Counted from the first letter of the stretch, positions 51,401 to 62,600 are shown. The stretch: DNA of 64,000 nt from Acanthaster planci (GCF_001949145.1 NW_019091416.1:1655132-1719131); one strand, 5' to 3'. The notes: a model not told the origin generated them from the letters alone. Made by a program: numbers and translations.

Positions 51401-52384
51401 CAAAATCATTTACATTTAATTGTTATTCTTGAAGCAGCGAATAACAAATCAGAAACAAAATTTTTGTCAGTGTAATAAATCAAGACAAAAGGACTTAAGG
51501 AGTGTCCCGTCAATCAGCCAGACACTAAAGGGAAATAATGCAGCCAGTAAGAGGAACTATATGGTCATTCAAACTGATACAGTTCCAAATTCCAATTAGT
51601 CGGAAAGGAAGACAGTGATTGGACTTTTCTTCATTTCATCTCAATGAAGAAGTTGACACATCAACAGAAACTATCAAATTTTCAGATCACATGGATTTTT
51701 GAGCATTCAAATTTGAAAGTCTAATTTCTCAATCTCTGAACAGCTTTTAAAGACAGTACATTTTTCTGAATGAGACAAGAAAGATGTTACCTCCTGTACA
51801 GCAGTTGATCTTTGACTGGCTGCTCGTCTTGCAGACCTTGAATTCTGACAGTCAATTTCAGCAGCCAATCTCCAGTCTTCCTCGTCATTTGCATCATCTG
51901 GCCACACCAGGGGACTGTTTGGCACCTGGGTTCCCTTGGGTGCTGCTCCATGACTGATGCAACCGCCACTTGACAACGTGGAGTCTTTCTGATTTCCATT
52001 ATTTCTACTTTGTGCTTTAAACAAAGGTTTCTTGTGAGGGATGGTTTCTATTTCAGAATGGATCTTTGCAGGGGAATTGGAAACAGCAGCAGTACAGTTT
52101 GAACTTAAAGGGAGCTGTTCGGTGTTTCCTGACCCATCCGAATGATCAGCTAAGAACATCCCTTCAGCAAATGATGGTTGAGTCTCTGCTGAATGTACTC
52201 CACTAGGATTGTGGACAGTACTACTATTGCACCAGGTGTGCGTTCTATGAGGTCTCTCAGAGTTTTCACTGTCAGCGCCCTTTGGTTTCTTTGTTGCAGC
52301 TATGTTGCTCCTTGCATTGGTGTTGGTTAGACTTCTCTTCCTTGTTGCTACTCGGCGCTGGGGTCCTGCAATTGATCTGTCCAT
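39197..52384 (-). CDS. HELQ: HELQ (HEL308-type) DNA helicase, complete, 17 coding exons
   Basis: HELQ is an ATP-dependent 3'-5' superfamily 2 DNA helicase of the nucleus that acts in crosslink repair, homologous recombination and end joining. Coding exons in order: 52384-51791, 51397-50416, 49831-49653, 48960-48760, 48016-47846, 47047-46940, 46227-46082, 45328-45077, 44652-44511, 43800-43696, 43495-43279, 42578-42418, 42205-42107, 41540-41361, 40666-40553, 40121-39987, 39421-39197. All join in phase to give 1,336 residues, against 1,101 in human. Motifs: I PTSGGKT (Lys553), II DELH (651-654), III SAT (685-687), [10 protein letters not shown] (898-905). Winged-helix, ratchet and helix-hairpin-helix parts follow. 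The first ~525 residues are polar and probably disordered, about 190 longer than in human before motif I. The ATG at 52,384 is chosen as the first in the exon frame after a likely UTR acceptor at 52,417-52,418. The C-terminal tail is minisatellite-encoded. Confidence 0.95.
39987..40121 (-). CDS. HELQ: HELQ coding exon 16: helix-hairpin-helix
   Basis: [20 protein letters not shown] plus [14 protein letters not shown], a DNA-binding HhH segment. Confidence 0.95.
40553..40666 (-). CDS. HELQ: HELQ coding exon 15
   Basis: [20 protein letters not shown] and [14 protein letters not shown]. Phase 0 at both ends. Confidence 0.94.
40917..41070. mobile_element. Foldback element in a HELQ intron
   Basis: Two 69-base arms, with the outer 31 bases exactly complementary (TTCACAATAGTGCGCCACCA...) and the inner GCGAAATGTGTCGACCC also perfect. 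They are separated by a 16-base loop. There is no coding content. It lies between HELQ coding exons 14 and 15. Confidence 0.9.
41361..41540 (-). CDS. HELQ: HELQ coding exon 14
   Basis: [38 protein letters not shown] and IQRFCE; a strong match to the conserved HELQ C-terminal helical region. Confidence 0.95.
42107..42205 (-). CDS. HELQ: HELQ coding exon 13
   Basis: [20 protein letters not shown] and [10 protein letters not shown]; donor AGA|GTAAGT. Confidence 0.9.
42418..42578 (-). CDS. HELQ: HELQ coding exon 12: ratchet helices
   Basis: [37 protein letters not shown] and [10 protein letters not shown] correspond to the human LLHLIYLTTPYDLV region. Confidence 0.95.
42643..43236. mobile_element. 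piggyBac-like non-autonomous element (TTAA flanked) in a HELQ intron
   Basis: The left end is TTAA-CCACTTCCTGCCGGGG; the right end is the complement, CCCCGGCAGGAAGGGG-TTAA, with one mismatch in 16. TTAA duplication with a CCCTTTGCCTGCC-like inverted repeat is the hallmark of piggyBac elements. The interior (586 bp between the TTAAs) holds GGAGnCCCCGGC words near the right end and no transposase. Confidence 0.8.
43279..43495 (-). CDS. HELQ: HELQ coding exon 11
   Basis: [30 protein letters not shown] and [13 protein letters not shown]: the winged helix end and TKLG motif preceding the ratchet domain. Confidence 0.95.
43696..43800 (-). CDS. HELQ: HELQ coding exon 10
   Basis: [16 protein letters not shown] and [13 protein letters not shown] match the winged-helix region after RecA2. 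Confidence 0.93.
44511..44652 (-). CDS. HELQ: HELQ coding exon 9: motif VI
   Basis: [13 protein letters not shown] then [14 protein letters not shown] (arginine finger) and [14 protein letters not shown]. Acceptor choice at 44,652 is forced by frame. Confidence 0.96.
45077..45328 (-). CDS. HELQ: HELQ coding exon 8: motif V
   Basis: Contains [19 protein letters not shown] and [16 protein letters not shown], motifs IVa and V of RecA domain 2. Ends within an Arg codon. Confidence 0.96.
46082..46227 (-). CDS. HELQ: HELQ coding exon 7: motif IV
   Basis: Contains [34 protein letters not shown] (motif IV). Ends in phase 2 at AA|GTGAGA. Confidence 0.95.
46940..47047 (-). CDS. HELQ: HELQ coding exon 6: link between RecA domains
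   Basis: [16 protein letters not shown] continues RP from the previous exon, as in the human protein. Donor CCA|GTGAGT. Confidence 0.93.
47250..47425 (-). mobile_element. tRNA-derived SINE in a HELQ intron
   Basis: On the minus strand, GGTTTGATTCC (47,356-47,366) matches the Pol III B box GGTTCGANTCC at 10 of 11. About 45 bases upstream, GGAGTCCGGTTAACGTTGTAG resembles a diverged A-box/D-arm. The tail extends to lower coordinates with no defined end. Confidence 0.55.
47846..48016 (-). CDS. HELQ: HELQ coding exon 5: motifs II and III
   Basis: [15 protein letters not shown] completes DELH across the splice junction. [15 protein letters not shown] carries motif III. Ends at DFRP before GTAAGT. 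Confidence 0.96.
48475..48625. repeat. (TG)n microsatellite enclosing an assembly gap (48,514-48,611)
   Basis: GTGTGTGTGTG lies on the left and TGTGTGTGTGTGTG on the right of 98 N. It lies in the HELQ intron between coding exons 4 and 5, so no coding sequence is lost. Confidence 0.9.
48760..48960 (-). CDS. HELQ: HELQ coding exon 4
   Basis: Encodes [12 protein letters not shown] and [18 protein letters not shown], highly conserved in HELQ, and ends LGLVVVDE, the first half of motif II. Confidence 0.96.
49653..49831 (-). CDS. HELQ: HELQ coding exon 3: ATP-binding motif I
   Basis: Starts by completing Asp in DWQHSCLTL, then [19 protein letters not shown] (Walker A) and [13 protein letters not shown] (motif Ia). 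RecA-like domain 1. Confidence 0.96.
50416..51397 (-). CDS. HELQ: HELQ coding exon 2, residues 199-525
   Basis: A large exon, mostly low-complexity polar sequence. It contains the acidic [20 protein letters not shown] and ends with the conserved helicase entry [16 protein letters not shown] then GINKLY. Donor ATG|GTAAGA, phase 1. Confidence 0.93.
51791..52384 (-). CDS. HELQ: HELQ coding exon 1, residues 1-198
   Basis: Begins [18 protein letters not shown] and is rich in Ser, Thr, Asn and Lys, with no domain. A basic KKPKG-type patch could act in nuclear import (inference). Donor GAG|GTAACA. Confidence 0.85.
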
Positions 52385-53365
52385 CCTTGAAATTTCTGAT
52401 TTGCATCAGACACATTCTGTACAAAAGTCAATTCATGTGATATTATTAGTTTTTCAAGTTATTAAATTTGGGCAAATTTAATTAAATGACACATAACACT
52501 GAAAAAAGGGTGTCGGATGATGGACTTCTGTTACCCTGAAATTGTGACAGCGAACAATGCATCCCTCAGTGATAGTAGGTTTTTGTTATTAAATTAAGTT
52601 CCACAAGCACAAAAAAGCAGAATCTACTCATGAATATTGCAGAGGAGAATAAACACGCCCTCACTATAACTGTGCTCTGGTTGGGCACAGTCAAGGTCAC
52701 TTGATACTGGATGAAATCTTTGATCCCCCCCCCACCCATGCTTCCCAAAACCTGAAAACAGTATTATTTAAAAGCTGTGAATTAGACAGAAAAGCTGATC
52801 CACTTAGGGTGGCAGGATTGACAGATTGATGTTCGTCAAAGACTGACGAATATCTAGCAATCATACAATGATGCAAACCCATTATGAGAATAACTTTCTA
52901 CCAGCTGAGTTAGCAGCATTCTTTCTCCCTCTGCACTGCCCATAAAGCAAGGAATTCCTTGCTCTAAGCACTTCCTAACATGCTAAAACTTACTCAAGTT
53001 AATTTCATGAAAAGTAGTTATTTTCTATGAATTTTGCTTGGGCTTCCGGGCAAGAAACCGTCAGCCGTAATGCATGGAAGGAAAATTAGTCCTAGTCCAA
53101 CCGCCAACCTGGGCTAAACTCGTTACGCCCGTGCCACAGACTTTTTAAGACCGACAACCCAGAACTTCTTCAAACCCACTAAGAGCTCTAGAGTGGCACG
53201 CACGATTTGAGTAGAAAGAAATTCAGCACAACAGAAGTACTCTCTAAATTTGATTAACATCGCAAAATCGGCAAGGTGGACTGAAGACGTTGAAAACTGA
53301 CCTGTGAACTGATTCAAAATTCGTACTACACACAACACAAGCTCTCGAACACGCGCTCGCAGCAT
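52385..53365 (-). other. HELQ: Probable HELQ 5' UTR and first intron
   Basis: An acceptor TTGTACAG starts an exon at 52,416, 32 bases before the HELQ ATG. A good donor TTCACAG|GTCAGT ends a potential first exon at 53,302. Joined, they would place a 24-codon upstream frame (ATG at 53,363-53,365) ending TGA at 52,406-52,408, before the main ATG. Exon 1 itself is not directly provable here. Confidence 0.5.
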
Positions 53366-53479
53366 TTGCTGCAGAAGCTTGGGACTCGCACGTAACTTTT
53401 CAACGTTTTCCGACTAAGGTTTAGACTGGTGCCAATTTTTCATTGATTGTATACGGTTCCCTGATCATCGACACAGCAA
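53366..53479. promoter_or_regulatory. Candidate bidirectional HELQ/SNX14 promoter
   Basis: A short interval lies between divergent first exons. It contains CCAAT at 53,432-53,436 and no clear TATA box. Transcription starts are not visible from sequence, so the limits are approximate. Confidence 0.5.
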
Positions 53480-53539
53480 ATGAACAATACTTCAGCACGG
53501 AACCTATCTCTTTCAAATCTGCAACAAAAATTCACGAAG

Positions 53540-53658
53540 ATGGCTACTTGGCAGGTAATCTGCGACGAAGTCGCCGGTTTGCGAGAGCAAATGGCCAGGA
53601 ACCGACATTTTACAGCTGCAGTTGGTTGCCTGACATTGCTCACTGTTGTCTTTTACAA
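53540..53658 (+). CDS. SNX14: SNX14 coding exon 1: first membrane segment
   Basis: MATWQVICDEVAGLREQMAR then FTAAVGCLTLLTVVFY; donor AA|GTGAGT in phase 2. Confidence 0.85.
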
Positions 53659-56600
53659 GTGAGTGATGTTTCATATCATTTGTCCTGAATTTTATTATGC
53701 AAAAATAAATGAGAAGATTGTGGCATTCATCGTGTGTTCGTGCTGTCAACAGTGACAGGGTCCTTCAACTGGTTCACTGTTTAATACGCCCATGGGGGCT
53801 TGGTCTAAGCATGGAGAAATAAGCCCGAACCCGAGATGAGGGCTTGAGAGGGGGACGGGGCAGAAATGGTGCCACAGGGAAATTGACGAGATAAAGTCAG
53901 ACTTAGTCCCTCTTACTGTGGCTGATGGAGGAAAAATGCTTTTTAATTGCAGCAAACAAGTGAATTCTGAAATATTAATGTTAAGAACTATTTTATTTTG
54001 AGAGGACTAATAATTTGTTTATAAGCCTGAAGTGGGAGCCTTATGCATTTATTTTTTTAAAGCGAGTAGCCTATCTGTTTGTAACCAATCTCCCGTGCTT
54101 TTTTTTTAATTTGCACTTGCAAAGACAGGTTTTCTATTTTCACAATTTTTTTACCACAATTTTAATAACCACAAACTACAAATCAAACAAGAAAAATGTT
54201 TTAATATGTGCCAGACAAAAACATAATCAAATCTAATCATTTTCTTCCTCACATTCTGAGACTAAAGCTCAGAGATGGAGATGTCTCACATATTCATGAG
54301 GCCCTCTCAGAGTCAAACATTCTTCATTTTTACAGACATATTTTCTTTGAAATGGTTCATAGAATTTTAATAGCTCCATGGTAGAGTTCAGTGAATAACA
54401 TGGAAATGTATATGCTGTACTGTCTCATTGATTTTCTCTTAAATCTTGCCACCAGTCACATGTCCATTCTGGCAATACCCTGGTTCTTTCTGGGTGGTAT
54501 GGCATCCTTCTACATCCTCTTCAGCCACGTGTCCGTCCTCCCTAACCTTCTTATCATGTTCGAAAGACAACAACCCCACCCAACCAGTCAGCATCCATCA
54601 GCCCTCATCTGCACCGTGTGTGGTGATGCGGATTGTGTCAGGCACAAGTATGCAGTCACATGGGTCAAGGACTTAAGACCAAGGGTATCAAAGCTACCCT
54701 TTGAAATGAAAAGCACGTTGTCTGAAGTTTTTACCAAAAAAGATGTCTGACGTTATATGCATGTGGTGTCGAAAAGACACTTAGACACCCCATCAGCTAA
54801 AATCTTGACTGGCACCTGCTTTATGGAAGTAACTCAGTGCAGTAAAACTGAAAGACTGTATTAAAGAGCGTGTCTAAGTAAAAACATGTTTTCTCTGATT
54901 TTATCTGTCCAAATAAATATGAAAGCATCCAAATCGAACGCAGTATCATTTGTCTTTAGAACTCAACTTAAACAAGCTTAAAAGGGCTTTTTTTCTCTGT
55001 TCATGCTAAGATGCGAATTCTGAATGTAGATTGCATCATTGAGGAGAAAACAGAGAAAACGAGGGGAACCCTTGCCCTGTGTTTGTAGTGGATAAATCCT
55101 TGTGCCTTCCCACCAATGCATGTAGCTCTTTAAACTCATTTACAGATGTGACAAAAGAGCCTTTTTTTAATAAGATGCATTTAAACCTCGGTTAGATTTC
55201 AAGTTGTTGAGACACAATTTCTCAATGTGTTTTGCTTACGCTTGTCTGGCTTGAAAGTAAAAGCAAACTTTCCATCTGGTGTCTTGTCTTTGTTGGCTAT
55301 GGAAGGATTGCAGACAAAATGGGACTTGTAACAAAGCACAAGGCTGTCAGAAGCTGTCTGATTTTGATTTCTTGTTCTTATGAGAATCTTTTTTTGGGGC
55401 AGGCCTGATCTGACTCTGACTAAAGTGCAGCCGTGGAATGACATCTACATACCAGAACGAGTGGATATTGCCCTTTCTGAGGTAGGTTTCTTCTCAAACG
55501 GATCTGTTGCTTCACCTTTTGCTTCATCTCAATAGTCCTTATTCACAGGGAAGTAATTCTTGATTGTGTTCCCAGAATCTATCTTATTCAATGTAATCTG
55601 TGTAAATGCTGTGATGCCAGACTACTTCGGGTTCACTTTTATTTTATTTCCTTTTAAATGTTGCTTAACACATTTAGACCTAAATAATCACAAATTTTAA
55701 ATGAGTCATCAGCATAAATGGCATTAAATTGTACTGAAGTTTCTTTCAATGCTTTCAGTTTTATTCACAGGTTTCCGAAATAAAAAAAAGTTTACCTCAC
55801 TTTCAATTCAAGATGGCTGGCTCGTGAATACAGTCTGTCTGACAAATACTGGAATGACGAGAGACTTTTGCGACGCTGGTGGTAGCAGACGCGCTGGCCC
55901 TCTTGCCAGTCTTGAGCATGCGTACGTAGGTTTGCTGGCCCTCTCGCCAGTCCTGAGCATGCGTGCATACATGTAGGTTTGCTGGCCCTCTCGCCAGTCC
56001 TGAGCATGCGTGCATAGGTTTGCTGGCCCTCTTGCCAGTCCTGAGCATGCGTACGTAGGTTTGCTGGCCCTCTCGCGAGTCCTGAGCATGCGTGCATAGG
56101 TTTACTGGCCCTCTCGCGAGTCCTGAGCATGCATGCCTAGGTTTGCTGGCCCTCTCGCGAGTCCTGAGCATGCGTACGTAGGTTTGAGTTTGTGCAAGAC
56201 TGTGGAAACAGGCACAGTATGTCTGCTGCCACCAGAGTCTCAAAGTCTCTCATTCTCAGATCATTCAAGAAACTTCATGCAACTATCCTAAACAACAAAT
56301 AACCTGATTTACTACCAAAGACTAGACATAAATAAATAAAATAAGTACCAGATTAAAAAGGGCACACAGAAAAGACACTAACTAAATTGTTTTCACCAAG
56401 CAGTGACCACCAGAGGAATCTATCTGGGGGCAGAGAGCCGGTACACCTTACTTTGTTATCCTGTTGTTTGTTTGGATTTTTAAATGAGAAGAGGAGTATG
56501 CCAAGTAACGAGTTTGCATAATTTTTTTTTTTTCAGCTCTTTGAACTGATTCTGAAAGATTATATCTACAGCTGGTACACGTGAGTGATTTGACCTTTGG

Positions 56601-59600
56601 GTCTGTTTGGTCTGTCCATGAAAGCCCTCTGTTGTTCTCTCAAAACGTTGCCTTCTCTTGACTCCAGAGATTTTTTGTTATTTCTGTGATCCCATGCCTT
56701 TCCTTATCTTCCTGTCAGCACACACTGTGCTACACAAGGAGCCATTCAGTTGAAATGTTTTGACGAACTCAATACTGCCCAAACTCATCAGCAGCAGGAA
56801 GTATAATGAAGGAAACATTCAGTAAGATCTCCTATATGATGTTTGATGATCATTCAGCCTTAACATGCCAGCCTTTCCTCCACCAAGAGGCACCGTAGTT
56901 GGTCAGAGTCATTACAAATTCATCAAAAGCCTTCTCAAAAGCTGTCCCACGATGCAGTTCCTGCAGTTCTGAAAACGGAATACGTGACCTATCCCATCAT
57001 TCCGTCCAGGCCCCTGATCAGCAAGGAGGAGGAGTTTGTGAACGAGCTGCGAGTTACCCTGCGTCACATCGTCGCCGTGGTGTTGCGTCGTGTCAGGGAG
57101 GTTGACCTACCGACGTTCATACTCGACAAGCTCGTCAAGGCTGCCCTGAGTCATCTTGATGTTTTACTCAGAGCCAAGCGAAAAGGTATGTCTGGAAGTC
57201 ATTCATAATGCTGTGTGTGGGTTAAGAGATCCCAAATTTGAATCTCAAGTCTTAACCCTAACCCTGCAAGATGGAGCACAGTCCATCAGGTGAAAAAGTC
57301 TAATGCATTTTGATATCAACAGCAGCCAATAAACTGGTTATGTTAAGTTAATGGGATCTAGTCCTGTTGAACAATGCCACTGTTGGATCTAATGGTGACT
57401 GGCAACCACAGACTCCCAGGCTGTTTGGCCTTGGGGAGAGTTGACCTGTTGGATCTTGTTATACTTGTGGCAGGCAAGCCACTTTAATAATGAATGCAAT
57501 TTGATGTGTCTGGCAGGGTTTCTAGCCAGATTATGTTGGGGGGTAGGGTTACTACACTGAAAGTATGATTGTGTGATCACGGACCATTTACCCAGGCATG
57601 TGCAACTTAAGCTCAGAGCTGGTTCAGTGCATGTTACGGCTGGCACAATATCAAAGCAGAAATTAAATTGGATTATGTAACACTTTCTCTAATAATAAAA
57701 CATATATGCCTGTCTACCACTTTGTTTTCTTGTAATATTTTAAGTCAGGGTACACCCTTTCTAAAAATATGCTGCTCAAGATATTTCATCCTATACATTC
57801 TGAGAAAAGTTGGGGAATTTTACCTCATTAAAACTTCATATCTCCTTAAAATCGATAAATGAAGAAGATTTTTTCGTCAAAACGAATAGATTTAAGCACC
57901 GCGTCGGCGCGTCGTCTCGGCATAACCACGGCTGCTCTGTACATGCTGCAACACGTGTCATGTGGTCGCGAGTTTTTTTCGAGAAAGTCGAGAGCGCCTG
58001 CGGGGGTAATAACAATCCGTAACACGCATGGAACCAAGGTCACACTGTGTTTGCACTGGAGCCGCTCGTGGTTGCACATCCCTGGGTAAATGGTCCGTGG
58101 TGTGATGCAGTATCAACCCCTGTAATGAGCTGGTGTCTTTGCTTCATTTATCATGAGTTCTATCCCATGTACCCATGCTTAACCCATATTGTATGATAAC
58201 CGCCCTGTGAGTCAAGGTACCCCCACATCGGCAAAAAAGAGGTTGGTAGTGGACCCTTTCAACAAAGACCATATATTCCGGTGGAAATAAGTCAGGGTGC
58301 CCTGTGCCTACAGGGCCCACAAAGGAGTTGCAACCTTGAGAAAACATGTTTCTTATTCGTGTACGGAGCCCAGTATAGCAGCGGTGCTGTTGAAATATCT
58401 GGTGTAAATTTACTACTTAGTGATAGATTGGGGCAGATTCTAGGATTTCATCCCTAAAAAAATGTCCAGAGAATCAGAGTGAAAGATGAGCTGGTGGCTT
58501 GTGTGCAAAAATGGAATCGTTTCACCTCTTTTCTTCATCTCCAGCCAAATGGGGGGAGGAGTTTCAAGACCTTGTGATCAAGACCTACGGTAATCATCTC
58601 CATTGCGCTGTCAGGAACCGCAAAGCTGAGCTGGAGTACTTGAGACACCTGTGTGAGCTGCTCTTCCCGGTGCTGATCCCTGCTAATTCCCATGATAACA
58701 AGTAAGTGAAAGATGGAAGGGTTGTGTATAAATAGATGATACTGTAATATACAGACAGCCGGACAGCCCGACCTACAGACAGCCGGACAGCCCGACCTAC
58801 AGACAGCCGGACAGCCTGACCTACAGACAGCCGGACAGCCCGACCTACAGACAGGTGGAACTACAAGTACCTTGGGTATTTAGGAATAACTCTCAAAGTC
58901 TCAGAGTGGCACGTTGTGATCATAGTTTTGGTTTGTGTTCCTTCAGGAGTACCCAAACATTTGTGAGAGAAGTGGTAAGCGGTTCGGTCTTCTTACTCGG
59001 GATGGATGTGGTGGCCGACCCAGTGAGTAAACTCCCTTATAGAACCCAAGTATTCCAGTAAAATATTGAATGACGCAGTGGAGTAGTTAGACCAAATCTT
59101 CCCTTCGTCAACGTTTGAGACAACTAGGAATATGTAGATAGAATAGACCTTTATCTTGGGGCAGCCATCTTGCTTTCTACCATTCAAAGCAATGTGACTA
59201 AACTGAGGCTGGAATGGAAAAATAGTCTGTTCCCAGTATCAATATAGGAAGTTGTATTACCATTGTCATTGGGTCTACAGGGAACAAGACAAACATTGCA
59301 GCATCATGATAAAGGTTTACAGCTAGTGAAAGATCACGGGGACTAAGCCACATAGAAATGTATGCGTCATTACCAGCTCTCCGTCATTACCTTTTGTATT
59401 TGTTTTTTTCCCCCCTTCGTTGTCACCTGCAGGACATCGTGAACAAGCTCCTCATGATATTCTTTGATGAAGAACCAGTGAGTACTGAATTACAGACTGA
59501 GAATATTCAAATTGTATTGCGTTGCGTTGCCATGATACCCGTATCTTCTCTGTCACTGTCTTTGTTCAACCGTATCAACCACCACATCACATTACCTCAG

Positions 59601-62600
59601 TGTCAGACATGATAGAAAGTGCCGATATTTGCACCAATTCAAGCCCCAAAGCTTAAACCATCCTTTTTCAAATTTTCTCTTTGTTTTACCCTTGCAGTTT
59701 CCACCAGCTATCGACCCTCCGTCCGAGAAAGTGATTCTCCTGGAGTCATTCTGTAATGTCCATCCAGTTGAGAAATCCAGCGTAAGTTGCAACATTTCTC
59801 CATTTTAGCAACTGAAATTTGTTTAAAAGGTAGAAAAAGTTTGATCCCCACTGAAGCAGACTTCAATTCTGTCACGAAATGCTGGCCCTAAGAAGACTTT
59901 TCAAGCGTCCAGTCCAAGTTTCAGGTGTTCAGTATTCCATAGTCGCATTCCAAAGTATACGCCAGTGTTGTTGTCGAGTCACCAATGCCAAGTCCTTGTC
60001 CTGAGTCTCAAGCCTCGAGTTCAAGTCCAAGTCTTGGGTCACAAACTTTGAGTTATGAGTCATAAACCTCGAGTCTGAGTCATGATTTTCAAACCGCGAG
60101 TCTGAGTCCCAAGTCACAAGTCATGAATCAAGTTGTTCAGCCTATTATTCATGATCAAAGTTGTAAGTTTGTTGTGTGCTCTCTGTTTTGTTTATGCTGA
60201 TTAACTACATACATTGCAAAAGTTATGGGTATATTTTTGCTTATGAAAATCATCCACCATTTAAATTTTAAATTCCGAATCCAGAGCCGAATCCAGTCAT
60301 TTCAAAATGCCCGTATCAACACCACAACCACTTCGCCCAGACCCAAGCAACTTCACACGCCCAGTGTAGGCCACGCATTTTTTTTTTTTACGCATGGGCC
60401 ATTTCGCTAAAAGTGTTCATATCCATGAGGCTGAATATGTACATCCATGTAAATAACAAATGTGTGCCCAGCGCATATTTGATGACCGCTTCACAGTTTG
60501 TGGATACAGAATATAACACGTCTGGTTGACTCTTCAGTGGATATTTAGCCGTACGTAAATGGCCAAAGTGGAAAATGTGCAATGCGACGATGCTTCTCGC
60601 ATGCAAACCAGTGATAGTACGGGTGCATAAAATTTAATTTTCGACTGCGTATAAGTTAAATATGTTTAATGAAAATGCATGACTCGAATCACGAGTCACC
60701 AAGCTCAAGTCTGAGTCATCGTGATCAAGTCCGAGTCACCCAATGTGACTCGAGTCAAGTCCGAGTCATGAAAAATGTGACTCGAGTCGAGTCCAAGTCA
60801 TGAAAAATGTGACTCGAGTCTGAATCCTGGACTTGAGTTGTACAACACTGGTACACATTTGCACCCTAAACATGCTACTTCCTTTTGCAGACATCGCACA
60901 CAACTACTCCAAAAACCATTCAAGTTTAGCATGGCTGAGTTTATATCCAATAAGAATAAAGGTCAGTGAAGATTGGCGTCTACTGAAATTTACTGTAAAA
61001 AGTTCCACCAAATTTACTATTTTGTTTGTTGATATTTAGGCACTCCAGTATGAGATGTCTGAGATACTGGGCAACCACTCCCTACTTTTCCCGTTTCTAC
61101 AGTACATGAAACGGGATGGCGCCCTCAACATCTTACAGTTCTGCCTCACAGTGGGTATGTTCACTGACAGTGTTGTACGAGAGAAGAATAAGTCCGGTGG
61201 CCGGAGTGTTAGTGACCACTTGGGCTCTGTGTTTGGAGTGTTTTGGGGCAGCTGTATAGACTGCTTGTGAAAACTGGAGCATATGTGTCTATGGTGCATG
61301 GAATCATTTGCTTTGTTCCGTCGTCTGTTGCTCCGGTGTGAAATATGCGATGTCTCATATTGCTGCAATGGATTGTTAAATGTGCAATGGAGAAAGACCC
61401 TTGTGCTGGAATTTCCTTCAAGAACAATGCATTGCTTTTTATCTTTTATCGTCTATATAGTGATATTACATATTTTTTTATTCGTACAAGTTTATCCCAG
61501 TAAAAGACAGAAATGTTACACATTCTGCTTGCATTTGGCCTTCACAGAGGACTTCAACAGACGCAGCCTGGTGCCAGACATGACCGACGAACAGAAGCAG
61601 TCCCTGCACAGGGAAGCGCAGGACTTGTACCAGCTGTACTTTGCCCCAGGCGCTGTGGATAGGATCAAGTTTGACGTGGACATCGAGGACGAGATGAAAG
61701 AGAGTAAGGGAATAAATCAAACATTGTCATAATTTGAAGACTAGAACTTGCTCTGAGGAGATGGCATTTAGAATACCAAAATGATTAGTCACACACTTAA
61801 TTATGCACGCAAACAATATTAGTGTGGGAAACAGCATTTGAATTAACATGCGTGAGTGCTCCATTCGTTTGTGTTACACTTCCTGGTGTAAATGACATCA
61901 TGCTTCAGTACCCTGTAATTGCTCATAATCCTCAAGGAAAGCCATTTTTTCAGTTTCAAGTAATCTCAAGTGACTTAATATATTAATCCATTTAGCTCTC
62001 AAGTTTTTGTTTGAATCTGAAAGCTGTAAATAACATCAGGTTTGAAATGCTTTCTGACCTCATAATTAAGTTTTTGCGTTTTTTAATGAAACCATTTTTA
62101 TTGTGGACATTACAGGGAAGCTCTCTTTCAAATGTTTTTTAAGAAAATAAAGATTTCTCACCAAACATTTTTATTTTATCTTATTTTGGATGATCAAGCT
62201 ACAACATTGACAAATGTTTGTCTCCTCTATGTCAGTTGTTAACGGACCATACGAGGGGGTAACAAGGCTCAGAACTTCTTCAACTTTGTTCAGGTAAAAC
62301 TATATTTTTGTGTCGGGTTCAAAGGAAATTAAACGTGATGAAATATTTTCTTTTGATTGGAGTTCGACTTCACCAGTACATTCTCCTTTGAGAATTACTC
62401 AATGACTGAAATTGAACCTATTCACCCTTAACCCTGCTATGCTGAAGTCACTCTTTGGGTAACTTGGTAAACACCACAAAGAAGCACAGCTGTGTCATGT
62501 TGTGCACTGCACCAACTGTCCTTCACAGGAATATCAGATTGCACTTTTGTGCTGCCCAGCAACTGTGCTTCACTGTTTCATGTGCATAATTGTGCAGTAA

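Noticed and set aside
55792-56243. Repetitive antisense proteins (LRTGERASKP-type repeats)
   Set aside because: Direct translation of the 41-bp minisatellite inside a SNX14 intron; all three frames are open because of the repeat.
58751-58854. CRISPR-like array
   Set aside because: 24-bp units are contiguous with no spacers; eukaryotic intron.
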